DNA from: UBA3263 sp964554335
Lineage (GTDB): Bacteria > Bacteroidota > Bacteroidia > Bacteroidales > Muribaculaceae
Assembly: GCA_964554335.1 (NCBI GenBank)
Contig: CAZKOF010000021.1
Coordinates: forward strand, 1-28,879
Direction: 5' to 3'
Length of the DNA stretch: 28,879 nucleotides
A program made the translations under genes and the position numbers. Shown piece after piece: positions 8,331 to 17,256 of this stretch; the stretch's first letter is position 1, and each line of letters starts with the position of its first letter. A model generated the notes under the pieces. It did no database searches. It was not told where the DNA came from and saw nothing but the letters and a program-made list of their open reading frames with translations.

Positions 8331-9679
8331 TGAAACGACTCGTAGTATTAGGAGGAGGCGAAAGCGGCGTCGGAGCCGCAATCCTCGCCAAAGACCGGGG
8401 CATGGACGTCTTTCTCAGCGACTCCGGCGCCCTCGCCCCGAAATATGCCGAGACCCTCCGCGCCGAAGGCATAGCCTTTGAAGAGGGAGGCCACACAGAA
8501 GCCCTCATCCTCAACGCCGACGAAATCGTCAAGAGCCCGGGCATCCCCCCGACAGCTCCGCTCATACGGAAACTCGCCGCGCATGGGATCCCCATCATCT
8601 CCGAAATCGAATTCGCCGGTCGCTACACCGACGCCAAGATGGTGTGTATCACCGGCTCCAACGGCAAGACAACGACAACGACCCTCATCACCCACATTCT
8701 CACTTCAGGAGGCGTCGACGCCTCGCCGGCAGGAAATATCGGCCGCTCACTGGCCTGGCAGGTTGCCCGCGAACCCCACGCCGTCTATGTCGTCGAACTC
8801 TCGTCGTTCCAGCTCGAAAACATGTATGACTTCAAAGCCAACATCGCGGTCTTGATGAACATAACCCCCGATCATCTCGACCGCTATGACTATGAGATGC
8901 AGAACTACGTCAACGCAAAGTTCCGCATAATGCAGAACATGACCCACGATGACGTCTTCATCTACTGGCAGGACGACCCCGTCATTACCCGTCAGCTCGA
9001 GAGGGTCAGTTCCGAAGCGACCATGATGCCCTTCGGCGAAACCCGCGAGGAAGACACCGCCGCCTACGTCGACGCGGAAAACGAAATGGTACTCAACGCG
9101 CGCAACCACCCCCTGGCAATTCCGCGCGCCGACCTCGCCCTCAACGGCCTACACAACCTCTACAACTCCATGGCTGCCGGCCTCAGCGCCCAGCTCCTCG
9201 ACGTCAAGAACGACACCATACGCCGCGCCCTCGAAGACTTCCGGGGCGTTGCCCACCGCCTTGAATACGTCGCGACCATAAATGGTGTACGCTGGATCAA
9301 CGACTCAAAGGCAACCAACGTCAACTCCACCTGGTATGCCCTGGAGAGCATGCCCTGCGAGCGCACGACGGTACTCATCCTCGGCGGCAAGGACAAAGGC
9401 AACGACTACTTCGAAATCCTCCCCCTGGTCCGCGAGAAGGTGAAAGCCATCGTTGCCATGGGTCTGCATAACGAAAAAATCATCGACTTCTTCAGCAAAG
9501 AGGTTCCGGTCATTGCCGACACCCACACACTCGAGGATGCCATTGCAGCCTGCCGCGACCTGGCCGAAGAGGGCGACACGATTCTGCTGAGCCCCTGCTG
9601 CGCCTCGTTCGACCTCTTCACCTCATACGTCAACCGCGGCGACCTCTTCAAGCAAGCGGTTAACTCCCTCACTAAATAG
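8330..9679 (+). CDS. murD: UDP-N-acetylmuramoylalanine--D-glutamate ligase
   Basis: MurD adds D-glutamate to UDP-MurNAc-L-Ala with ATP hydrolysis. The chosen start, ATG at 8330 (MKRLVVLGGGESGVG), gives 449 residues, the family length. The frame stays open back to 8111 inside mraY, but that extension is a shadow of mraY. The N-terminal GGGESGVG is the UDP-binding loop. The P-loop GSNGKTT is at 109-115, followed by VELSSFQLE and NITPDHLDRY. The start overlaps the mraY stop by one base. Downstream lies a 77-bp repeat-rich gap, the largest in the cluster. Confidence 0.97.
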   Translation: MKRLVVLGGGESGVGAAILAKDRGMDVFLSDSGALAPKYAETLRAEGIAFEEGGHTEALILNADEIVKSPGIPPTAPLIRKLAAHGIPIISEIEFAGRYTDAKMVCITGSNGKTTTTTLITHILTSGGVDASPAGNIGRSLAWQVAREPHAVYVVELSSFQLENMYDFKANIAVLMNITPDHLDRYDYEMQNYVNAKFRIMQNMTHDDVFIYWQDDPVITRQLERVSSEATMMPFGETREEDTAAYVDAENEMVLNARNHPLAIPRADLALNGLHNLYNSMAAGLSAQLLDVKNDTIRRALEDFRGVAHRLEYVATINGVRWINDSKATNVNSTWYALESMPCERTTVLILGGKDKGNDYFEILPLVREKVKAIVAMGLHNEKIIDFFSKEVPVIADTHTLEDAIAACRDLAEEGDTILLSPCCASFDLFTSYVNRGDLFKQAVNSLTK

Positions 9680-9750
9680 TGGGCAGTGGACAGTGGTAAG
9701 TGGGCAGTGCTTCATTTTTCATTTTTCATTTTTAACTTTTAATTTTTAAC
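9678..9750 (+). repeat. Short direct repeats and (CATTTTT)n tract between murD and ftsW
   Basis: AGTGGGCAGTG occurs at 9678-9688 and again, identically, at 9699-9709, with a related GGACAGTGG between them. CATTTTT follows in three tandem copies (9713-9733). Degenerate AACTTTTAATTTTTAAC units then run to about 9750. The tract fills the only large gap inside the dcw operon. It may be a slipped-strand or inserted intergenic repeat. No promoter box is clear within it. Confidence 0.8.
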
Positions 9751-9756
9751 TTCCCC

Positions 9757-11136
9757 GTGGCCTATCGCTCTCCCTCATCAGGTGAACCAACAGGAGGCGG
9801 CCCGACGGTAGAACCGATCGAAGCCGCCGTGGTCAACAAGCCGGACACCCACATTTGGGGCGTCTACGGTTGTCTTGTGGTGCTCTCTATCGTTGAGCTC
9901 TACAGTGCCTCGTCGTTTGAAATCGCAAAACAGGGGCTCTACGGCCCTCTGCTGCGCCACGTGATGATGCTCATTGCCGGCTTCCTGATAATATTGTTCG
10001 TTCAGCGCGTCCACTTCTCCTACTTCGTCAAACCGGGTCTCGCCCTCGCCGTTGTCAGCGTCGGCGCGATGATCTACGTCATTTTATTCGGCGAGGTCAT
10101 CAACGGCGCCAAACGCGCAATTACACTACCTTTCATGACGTTGCAGCCATCGGAACTTATAAAACTGTCGGCGGTCCTCGTCTTGTCGTATATTCTCGGC
10201 ACCACTCAGCTGAAAAAAGACGAACGCATCCGCAACCGCGGCCTCTGGTGGGCCGGAGGCACCGTCGTCGGCTTCAGCGCCCTGCTGATAACCCAGGGAC
10301 TGACAAACACGCTCATCCTGATGTCACTCTGCATCTCGATGCTTATCATCGGCTCGCTCGAAGTGCGCAAATTCTGGTACACAATGGCCGTGTTTGCGGC
10401 ATTCGGAGCACTGTTCATCCTGGTGAAAGTCGCCATATCCAAGAACGACGAACCGGTAAAAGAAGCCTACGTACTCGTTGACCAACGCGGACAAACGTTT
10501 GAAATCCCCGACATCAACATCTCGTCTGATGCCGACGCCAAAGCGGGAAGCCGAATGAGATCAAACACATGGGCGAACCGCATCATGGCCTTTGCCGACA
10601 CCACTCCCCGCTATAAACGCCCCATCACCGGCAAGAACATCCAAGAGATGCGCTCCTTCATGGCCCAGGCCAACGGCGGGATGTTCGGCGTCTTCCCCGG
10701 CAACTCGCGCGAAACCTCCCGCCTGCCCCTGGCCTTCAGCGACTTCATCTATGCAATCATCGTCGAAGACCTCGGCTTTGTCGGCGGCATGATTGTCATG
10801 CTTCTCTATCTTTGGCTACTTGCGCGCGCATACTTCATCGCCTACAAGTGCAACCAGATGTATCCGGCTTTCCTCGTGACCGGCTGCGCCCTGCTGATAA
10901 CGCTTCAGGCGCTCTGCCACATGATGATAGTCTCCGGCGCCGGACCCGTATCCGGCCAGCCGCTGCCTCTCATATCCAAGGGAGGCACCTCGATTCTCGT
11001 GACCTCAATCGCCTTCGGAATCATGCTCAGCGTCAGCCGCTACGCCGCACGCAGCGGTGCATCCCGGGCCGAACGCGAAACCGACAAGAACACTCTCCCC
11101 ACTGAACTCCAAGCAATCAATCCGTCTCAATCATGA
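9757..11136 (+). CDS. ftsW: Septal peptidoglycan glycosyltransferase FtsW
   Basis: FtsW is a SEDS-family, multi-pass membrane enzyme that polymerises lipid II at the septum with its partner FtsI. This protein has 459 residues. The SEDS signature LPLAFSDFIYAIIVEDLGF contains the essential Asp at residue 329, and PLISKGGTS follows near the C-terminus. The only usable starts before the first membrane helix are GTG codons (9757, or 9829). I follow 9757, which adds a Gly/Pro/Glu-rich cytoplasmic leader of about 35 residues. The large extracytoplasmic loop (about 230-300) is long. The gene ends in an ATGA overlap with murG. Confidence 0.94.
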   Translation: MAYRSPSSGEPTGGGPTVEPIEAAVVNKPDTHIWGVYGCLVVLSIVELYSASSFEIAKQGLYGPLLRHVMMLIAGFLIILFVQRVHFSYFVKPGLALAVVSVGAMIYVILFGEVINGAKRAITLPFMTLQPSELIKLSAVLVLSYILGTTQLKKDERIRNRGLWWAGGTVVGFSALLITQGLTNTLILMSLCISMLIIGSLEVRKFWYTMAVFAAFGALFILVKVAISKNDEPVKEAYVLVDQRGQTFEIPDINISSDADAKAGSRMRSNTWANRIMAFADTTPRYKRPITGKNIQEMRSFMAQANGGMFGVFPGNSRETSRLPLAFSDFIYAIIVEDLGFVGGMIVMLLYLWLLARAYFIAYKCNQMYPAFLVTGCALLITLQALCHMMIVSGAGPVSGQPLPLISKGGTSILVTSIAFGIMLSVSRYAARSGASRAERETDKNTLPTELQAINPSQS

Positions 11137-12221
11137 AATTCATCATTTCCGGTGGCGGTACCGGAGGACATATCTTCCCCGCCCTGTCCATTGCCAATGC
11201 CCTGCGCCGGCGTATGCCCGACTGCGAAATCCTATATGTCGGCGCTGAAGGGCGCATGGAAATGGAACGCGTTCCCGCTGCCGGCTACGAGATAGTCGGC
11301 CTCCCGGTTGCCGGGTTCGACCGCAACCACCTCTGGCGCAACATTCCTGTACTGAAAAAACTATGGAAATCCCTGCGCCTGGCCCGCAAGACCGTCAAGC
11401 GATTTCGCCCCGACTGCGTCATCGGCGTCGGGGGCTATGCCTCCGGCCCCGTTCTGAAAGCGGCCCAGCGAATGCACATCCCGACCCTGCTGCAGGAGCA
11501 GAACTCATATGCCGGAGTGACCAACAAGCTCCTCGCAAAGAAAGCAAAGGCAATCTGCTGCGCCTACGAAGGGATGGAGCGCTTCTTCCCGGCCGGGAGC
11601 ATATACCTCACGGGCAATCCCGTGCGCGCTGACCTCGCGACCTGCAGCATGAGCCGGGTAAAGGCAAAAATGGAACTCGGCTTCGACCCGCGCCAACCGC
11701 TGGTGCTCGTGATCGGCGGCTCGCTCGGTGCCCGCACGGTCAATGAAGCCACAGTCGCCGCCCTGCCGGCCATCACCGCCGAGGGCGCACAAGTCATGTG
11801 GCAGACCGGCAAACTCTATGCCGACGAATTCGCCCCGCATGCCGAAAAATACGAAGGCGTTAAGGCCTCTCCGTTCATCTCCGACATGGCCGTGGCCTAC
11901 AAAGCCGCCGACATCGTTGTGTCCCGGGCCGGAGCCGGCACCATTTCAGAACTCCAGATTCTCGGAAAAACCGCCATTCTTATTCCCAGCCCCAACGTTG
12001 CCGAAGACCATCAGCGCAAAAACGCCGAAGCCCTCGCCTCAAAGGGCGCCGCCATAATGATTTTAGACGCCGACGCATCTCAACAACTCGGACCGACGCT
12101 CGTTAACCTTCTCGACGACGAAGTCAAGTGCGAGCGCCTCGCCGCCAACGCCCAAAGGATGGCTCTGCACGACGCCGACGAAAAAATTGTCGACAAAATT
12201 CTTGAAATCGCAAAAAAATGA
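11133..12221 (+). CDS. murG: UDP-N-acetylglucosamine--lipid I N-acetylglucosaminyltransferase
   Basis: MurG adds GlcNAc to lipid I to make lipid II on the inner face of the membrane. This 362-residue GT-B enzyme shows every family motif: GGGTGGH at 7-13, GGYASGP at 100-106, QEQNSYAG, GGSLGA, and SRAGAGTISEL, whose Glu273 matches the UDP-GlcNAc-binding region. It overlaps ftsW upstream and murC downstream by 4 bp each (ATGA), so translation of the three is probably coupled. Confidence 0.97.
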   Translation: MKFIISGGGTGGHIFPALSIANALRRRMPDCEILYVGAEGRMEMERVPAAGYEIVGLPVAGFDRNHLWRNIPVLKKLWKSLRLARKTVKRFRPDCVIGVGGYASGPVLKAAQRMHIPTLLQEQNSYAGVTNKLLAKKAKAICCAYEGMERFFPAGSIYLTGNPVRADLATCSMSRVKAKMELGFDPRQPLVLVIGGSLGARTVNEATVAALPAITAEGAQVMWQTGKLYADEFAPHAEKYEGVKASPFISDMAVAYKAADIVVSRAGAGTISELQILGKTAILIPSPNVAEDHQRKNAEALASKGAAIMILDADASQQLGPTLVNLLDDEVKCERLAANAQRMALHDADEKIVDKILEIAKK

Positions 12222-13582
12222 AGAAGAATATCTACTTTGCTGGTGCCGGCGGAATCGGCATGGCGGCCCTCGAGCGCTATTTCCTTGCCCGCGGATGCAA
12301 AGTTGCCGGTTATGACCGCACGCCCTCGGAGCTCACCGCCGCACTCCAAAATGAGGGCGTCGGCATTGCGTTCAACGACGACCCCGCGCTCATTCCGGAC
12401 GACTTCCGCAATCCGGACGAGACCCTGGTTGTCTACACCCCTGCAATTCCCGCCGACCACCGCGGTCTGCAATGGTTCCGCGCCGGTGGCTTCGAGGTTG
12501 TCAAGCGTGCGGCAGTACTCGGCCGCGTTACCCGCAGCGAAACGGCCCTCTGCTTTGCCGGGACACACGGCAAGACGACGACCAGCTCTATGGCCGCCCA
12601 TCTGCTCAAAGTCAGCGGCGCGGGGTCCAACGCATTTCTCGGCGGAGTCCTCCGTAACTACGGCACCAATTTCCTGCTTGACCCCGCCAGCCCATATGCC
12701 GTAATCGAGGCCGACGAATACGACCGTTCGTTTCATCATCTGACCCCGGCCGTTGCAGTAATAACCTCGACCGACCCCGACCATCTCGACATCTACGGAA
12801 CCGAGGAGGCCTATCTCGAGAGCTTCGCCCGCTTCACCGAACTCATACGCTCCGACGGCGCCCTGTTGATTCACACCGGCCTCAAACTCAAGCCCCGGCC
12901 CTCCGAGGGAGTCAAAGTCTACACCTACGGCCGCGACGCCGGCGACTTCCATGCCGCGAACCTCCGCATTGCCGACGGGACCATAACGTTCGACCTCGTG
13001 ACCCCATACGAGACAATCACCGGCATCGAACTCGGAGTGCCCGTCGAGGTCAACATTGACAACGCCATTGCCGCCTGCGGCGGAGTCCGGCTGCTCAATG
13101 ACCCGGCGATCCGCCCCGAGCACTACCGCGAGGCGATGAAAAGTTTTCTCGGTGCCAAACGCCGCTTTGAATTCTGGTTGCGCGAACCGGGCCGCGCCAT
13201 TATCGACGACTACGCCCACCACCCCGACGAGTTGCGCGCATCGCTGCGCTCAATTCGCAGCCTCTACCCCGGCAAGCGCTTAGTCGTGGCATTCCAGCCC
13301 CACCTCTATAGCCGCACACGCGACTTCGCGCCGCAGTTTGCCGACGCTCTGAGCCTCGCCGACGAGGTTCTGCTGCTGCCGGTTTACCCCGCCCGCGAAT
13401 TACCCGTCGAGGGCGTGACCTCAGAACTCATTTTCAAAGACATCACATCCCCGTCGAAACGCCTCGTTGAAAAAGCGGAGCTCGTCGATGCCGTCAAAAA
13501 CTCAGACTTCGATATACTGCTAACCGTAGGTGCCGGCGACATAAATCTCCTGCTCCCCGAAATAGTAGAAGCATGCAAATAA
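12218..13582 (+). CDS. murC: UDP-N-acetylmuramate--L-alanine ligase
   Basis: MurC adds L-alanine to UDP-MurNAc, the first amino-acid step of the stem peptide. The protein has 454 residues. The N-terminal nucleotide loop reads AGAGGIGMAALERYF (family form GIGGIGMSA). The P-loop GTHGKTT at 115-121 has the MurC-typical His, and DDYAHHPDEL is the conserved C-terminal-domain motif. The start overlaps murG by 4 bp and the end overlaps ftsQ by 10 bp. A UDP-MurNAc:tripeptide ligase (Mpl) is a relative, but length and position fit MurC. Confidence 0.96.
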   Translation: MKKNIYFAGAGGIGMAALERYFLARGCKVAGYDRTPSELTAALQNEGVGIAFNDDPALIPDDFRNPDETLVVYTPAIPADHRGLQWFRAGGFEVVKRAAVLGRVTRSETALCFAGTHGKTTTSSMAAHLLKVSGAGSNAFLGGVLRNYGTNFLLDPASPYAVIEADEYDRSFHHLTPAVAVITSTDPDHLDIYGTEEAYLESFARFTELIRSDGALLIHTGLKLKPRPSEGVKVYTYGRDAGDFHAANLRIADGTITFDLVTPYETITGIELGVPVEVNIDNAIAACGGVRLLNDPAIRPEHYREAMKSFLGAKRRFEFWLREPGRAIIDDYAHHPDELRASLRSIRSLYPGKRLVVAFQPHLYSRTRDFAPQFADALSLADEVLLLPVYPARELPVEGVTSELIFKDITSPSKRLVEKAELVDAVKNSDFDILLTVGAGDINLLLPEIVEACK

Positions 13583-14445
13583 CTCCTCGGACACGTAATT
13601 TGCTGACCCTCGTCGGCTGCATTCTGCTGGTGATATACCTGGCGGTAAGTTGCATATGGGCCAACCGACGCGCCGACAACGAACTCTGTGCCGGACTTGA
13701 GGGCAACAAAGTTGCCATTGACGACCCCCTGCAGACGGGCTTCGTCACGGCCGACGGCCTGACCGCAGAAATCGCCCCGATGCTCGGCGACCTCACCGCA
13801 CGGAAACTCAGCGACATCGACCTCGACTCGCTGCGGCGCTACCTCATCGGCCTCGACAAGATTGAAACCGCCGAGGTCATGCGCCTGACCGACGGCACCC
13901 TTCGCGTCCGCGTCGTCCCGATGGTTCCGGTTGCCCGCATCTGGCCCCTGAAAGGTCCCGACTTCTACGTCAATCGCGAAGGCAAACGCATCCTCGCATC
14001 GGCAACATACCGCATCGATGTGCCACAGATAACCGGCCAATTCTCGCCTACGGCACTGATGCCGCTGCTCGACTACCTGAAAAAAGACACCGACGCCGAC
14101 AAACTCGTCACGATGATTGCCGCCGCCGATACCGCCAACATCATTCTCATCCCCGCAATCCGCGGCCATGTCATCAATCTCGGCGACGCCTCGGACACTG
14201 CCGGCAAGTTCGCGCGCCTGCGCCGTTTCTATGCCGAAGTCATGCCGGTCAAGGGGTGGGAATACTACGACACCATCTCCCTGAAATGGGCTAACCAGAT
14301 TGTGGCGACCCGACGCCACGACAAACTACCCGACCTGTCGATTCCCGTAATCGGCGAGCTTGAAAACGAGGGCGACGACCTCGAAACGATCTCTGCCCCC
14401 ACCATTCCCGACCCCTCAGCAACAAATAAAAAACCTAAGATATGA
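13573..14445 (+). CDS. ftsQ: Cell division protein FtsQ
   Basis: FtsQ is a bitopic divisome scaffold that recruits FtsB/FtsL and later proteins. This 290-residue protein has one membrane helix at about residues 9-30 and then a POTRA-like region (about 55-125). The beta-rich FtsQ domain follows and includes a GWEYYDTISLKWANQIVATRR segment near the end. Sequence conservation is low, so the call leans on topology and on its position between murC and ftsA. The start lies 10 bp inside murC. The end overlaps ftsA by 4 bp. A Pro/Asp/Glu-rich tail closes the protein. Confidence 0.92.
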   Translation: MQITPRTRNLLTLVGCILLVIYLAVSCIWANRRADNELCAGLEGNKVAIDDPLQTGFVTADGLTAEIAPMLGDLTARKLSDIDLDSLRRYLIGLDKIETAEVMRLTDGTLRVRVVPMVPVARIWPLKGPDFYVNREGKRILASATYRIDVPQITGQFSPTALMPLLDYLKKDTDADKLVTMIAAADTANIILIPAIRGHVINLGDASDTAGKFARLRRFYAEVMPVKGWEYYDTISLKWANQIVATRRHDKLPDLSIPVIGELENEGDDLETISAPTIPDPSATNKKPKI

Positions 14446-15794
14446 CGAAGTCTCCCTACATCGTTGCCGTTGAAATCGGCAGCTCCAAAATCAAGGGCGC
14501 GGTTGGCCATCTCGACCCCTCCGGCACGTTGGTTGTCAAAGGAATTGAGGAAGAGCACCAACATCCTAACTACGTTCGCTACGGCTGCGTGCAGAACGTA
14601 AAGGAAGTTGCCAACGAGCTCAACCGCGTTATCACCAAGCTCAACAACCGCATCAGTCCCTCGAAAATCTCGGCCGTTTATCTCGGTGTCGGAGGGCGTT
14701 CGCTGAAAGCCACACCCGCAGACATCCACCTTACTCTGGCCGAGGACACGGAAGTCACCGCCGAGATGGTCGAGCGTCTGCTCAACCGTGCCGGAGTCGC
14801 CGCCTCCGACGTTGAGAAACTCGCCGTCGAGCCCGTTGAATACATCGTTGACGGCAAGAGCCAGGGAGCCGACCCCGTAGGCCTGATAGCACATGAGCTC
14901 GCCGCACGCGTAAACGTGGTGACCTGCCGCTCTCAGATTTTGCGCAACCTGCAGCTCTCGGTCAAGGAGAAACTCAACCTCCCGATCAACGACTATATCG
15001 TGCGCCCCATCGCAATGGCCGATCTGGTGCTCACCAATGAAGAGAAGCGCCTCGGCGTCATGCTCGTCGACTGCGGTGCCGAGACAACAACCGTGGCCAT
15101 CTACAAAGGGGGCGCCCTTCAATATCTCGCAACCATTCCCCTGGGGTCGCGCCATATTACCCGCGATCTCACCACCCTTTCGCTTCTCGAGGAGCGCGCC
15201 GACGAAATAAAACGCACAATAGGCGACGCACGCCCGGACGAAAGTCATGGAGGTACGCCGGAGGAGATCGACAACTCGCGCTTTAACAACGTCATTGCCG
15301 CCCGCACATCCGAAATCGTGGCCAACATCGCAGCCCAGGTCGAATATGCCGCAATGACCACGGCCGACCTCGCCTCGGGCATCGTCATCGTTGGCGGCGG
15401 CTCTATCCTGAAAGGTTTTGCCGAGAGTCTCGCGCAGTTCACCTCGCTGAGCGTGCGCCGCGGCGCGCTGCCCGTGTCGGTCAAGATACTCGGCTCAAAA
15501 ATCTCGACTACCGAAGACCTCGACGTCATCTCCCTGCTCTACGAGCTCTCGCTACGCGACAATCTGAAGCCCTGCACCGTAGAGCCCGACCCCGTTGTAA
15601 CCCCAACATCCGACGCGTCCGACGAGTCTGACGAGTCCGACAAGTCCGACGAATCCGACTTCGAGGAGGAAGCAGATGAGGAAATCGAGCAGATTAAGAA
15701 GCCCAAGACCTCCTTCGGAGGCATAATTGCCAATTTATGGAAAAACATACAGAAGCCGACCGAGCTCGACTCATATGATGACGAAAACGAATAA
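14442..15794 (+). CDS. ftsA: Cell division protein FtsA
   Basis: FtsA is an actin-family ATPase that tethers FtsZ filaments to the membrane. This 450-residue protein has phosphate-1 (VEIGSSKIKGAVG, about residues 9-21), phosphate-2 (VDCGAETTT with Asp210) and the adenosine motif GGGS at 318-321. Residues 390-406 are an acidic Ser-Asp-Glu repeat encoded by a 9-bp tandem array, followed by a Glu-rich stretch. Near the C-terminus FGGIIANLWKNIQ looks like the amphipathic membrane-targeting helix, but it is followed by about 14 mostly acidic or polar residues instead of ending the protein. ftsZ begins 15 bp downstream. Confidence 0.96.
   Translation: MTKSPYIVAVEIGSSKIKGAVGHLDPSGTLVVKGIEEEHQHPNYVRYGCVQNVKEVANELNRVITKLNNRISPSKISAVYLGVGGRSLKATPADIHLTLAEDTEVTAEMVERLLNRAGVAASDVEKLAVEPVEYIVDGKSQGADPVGLIAHELAARVNVVTCRSQILRNLQLSVKEKLNLPINDYIVRPIAMADLVLTNEEKRLGVMLVDCGAETTTVAIYKGGALQYLATIPLGSRHITRDLTTLSLLEERADEIKRTIGDARPDESHGGTPEEIDNSRFNNVIAARTSEIVANIAAQVEYAAMTTADLASGIVIVGGGSILKGFAESLAQFTSLSVRRGALPVSVKILGSKISTTEDLDVISLLYELSLRDNLKPCTVEPDPVVTPTSDASDESDESDKSDESDFEEEADEEIEQIKKPKTSFGGIIANLWKNIQKPTELDSYDDENE
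15609..15659 (+). repeat. 9-bp tandem repeat (minisatellite) inside ftsA
   Basis: The unit TCCGACGAG is repeated 5.7 times with single-base variants: TCCGACGCG, TCCGACGAG, TCTGACGAG, TCCGACAAG, TCCGACGAA, TCCGAC. The period is three codons, so gain or loss of units keeps the ftsA frame and changes only the length of the Ser-Asp-(Glu/Lys/Ala) linker, residues 390-406. Confidence 0.93.
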
Positions 15795-15809
15795 CCCCCT
15801 GACTGAACT

Positions 15810-17156
15810 ATGACTATTGACGATATTTGCAAAGATATGGACTTCGTAGCCCCGGAGCCTCTCGATCCCAACCGCGACTGCATCATCAAGGTGATTGGCG
15901 TTGGCGGAGGCGGCGGTAACGCCGTCGGCTACATGTATAATCAGGGCATAAAGGACGTGAAGTTCGTCGTGTGCAACACCGACAGCCAGGCGCTGAAAAT
16001 CTCACCCGTGCCCGACCGCGTGCTGCTCGGCCACACGGGACTCGGCGCCGGCGACAAGCCCGAGGTTGCCGAAGCCGCTGCCGAAGAGAGCATCGAAGCC
16101 ATCAACGAGATATTCAACGACAAGACCAAGATGGTCTTCATCACCGCCGGCATGGGCGGCGGCACCGGCACGGGCGCAGCCCCGGTGGTTGCCCGCGCAG
16201 CCCGCGAACACGGCGTGTTGACCGTCGGCATCGTGACGATTCCCTTCTTCTTCGAGGGCGCAAAAAAAATCACCAAGGCCCTTGAGGGCGCCAACAAGAT
16301 GCGCAAGTATGTCGACGCCCTGCTGCTCATCAACAACGAGCGCCTCATCGAGGTTTTCCCCGACCTGGACTTCGACTCGGCGTTCGACAAAGCCGACGAC
16401 ACCCTGGCAACCGCCGCACGCTCCATTTCGGAACTCATCACGACCTCCGACGTGCGCATCAATCTCGACTTCCACGACGTTGACACCACGCTGCGCAACG
16501 GCGGCTCAGCCATTATCAGCTGCGGCTACGGCGAAGGCCCCAACCGCGTGCAGCAAGCAATCGACGACGCCCTGACCTCCCCGCTGCTGAAGAATAGCAA
16601 CATCGCATCGGCCAAGCGCCTGCTCTTCAACCTCTATTACTCACGCAAGGCCGATAAAAAATTCGGAATGGGCGAAATGGCGGCATTCACCAACTTCATC
16701 ACCTCGATCGAGGATGTAGAGGTTATCTATGGCGTTGCCTACGATGACTCGCTGGGCGACCGAATCAAGGTCACCATTCTTGCCAGCGGCTTCGAATCGG
16801 AAGTCATCATTCCCGAAAAGAAAAAGCCCGTTACGCGCCCCAACGAAAAGGCGTCGCCCGATATAGTCGCTCCCGACACCGACACCATCCAGGCAATCAA
16901 GGAGCAGTATGGCGACGAAAAGGCAGCGGCCCTCACCGCCGCCAAAGCACGCAATCTCTACGTAGTGCTCAAACCCGACCAGTTCGACAACGACGCCGTC
17001 ATCGAGGCTCTCGAGGCCTATCCCGCCTACTCCCGCTCAAAGGAGGAGAAAGCCGCAATCACCTCCATGAGCGTACCCGATGCCATCAAACCTCAACCCG
17101 CGGCCACAAAGCCAGCGGCCGATGCCGACGATGACCCCCAGATAATCTTCGGCTGA
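15810..17156 (+). CDS. ftsZ: Cell division protein FtsZ
   Basis: FtsZ is the tubulin-like GTPase that forms the division ring. The protein has 448 residues. The tubulin signature GGGTGTG is at 116-122 and the catalytic T7 loop NLDFHDV at 218-224. The globular core ends near residue 328. The remaining 120 residues form a linker, which contains an ordered-looking block at about 365-412 (YGDEKAAALTAAKARNLYVVL...FDNDAVIEALEAYPAYSRSK). The tail ends in acidic DDDPQIIFG, presumably the FtsA-binding peptide. The start 15 bp after ftsA fits the compact operon. A strong hairpin follows. Confidence 0.97.
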   Translation: MTIDDICKDMDFVAPEPLDPNRDCIIKVIGVGGGGGNAVGYMYNQGIKDVKFVVCNTDSQALKISPVPDRVLLGHTGLGAGDKPEVAEAAAEESIEAINEIFNDKTKMVFITAGMGGGTGTGAAPVVARAAREHGVLTVGIVTIPFFFEGAKKITKALEGANKMRKYVDALLLINNERLIEVFPDLDFDSAFDKADDTLATAARSISELITTSDVRINLDFHDVDTTLRNGGSAIISCGYGEGPNRVQQAIDDALTSPLLKNSNIASAKRLLFNLYYSRKADKKFGMGEMAAFTNFITSIEDVEVIYGVAYDDSLGDRIKVTILASGFESEVIIPEKKKPVTRPNEKASPDIVAPDTDTIQAIKEQYGDEKAAALTAAKARNLYVVLKPDQFDNDAVIEALEAYPAYSRSKEEKAAITSMSVPDAIKPQPAATKPAADADDDPQIIFG

Positions 17157-17174
17157 TAATCTAAAGAAACCGAC

Positions 17175-17211
17175 AAAGAGGAGGAACACCCGGGCAGCGT
17201 TCCTCCTCTTT
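17175..17211. terminator. Hairpin terminator between convergent ftsZ and flippase genes
   Basis: A perfect 13-bp stem (17175-17187 pairing with 17199-17211) encloses an 11-base loop. The outer stem ends are AAA and TTT, so a short T-run follows the GC part of the stem on either strand. It lies 19 bp after the ftsZ stop and 46 bp beyond the end of the convergent flippase gene, and probably serves both transcripts. Confidence 0.88.
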
Positions 17212-17256
17212 ATTATTACACGCAGATGCAGCGATTTTCTGATTTAATCAAGACAG

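Noticed and set aside
9678..9750. CRISPR-like or attachment-site repeat
   Set aside because: The repeats are too short and degenerate, with no spacers of regular length and no integrase nearby.
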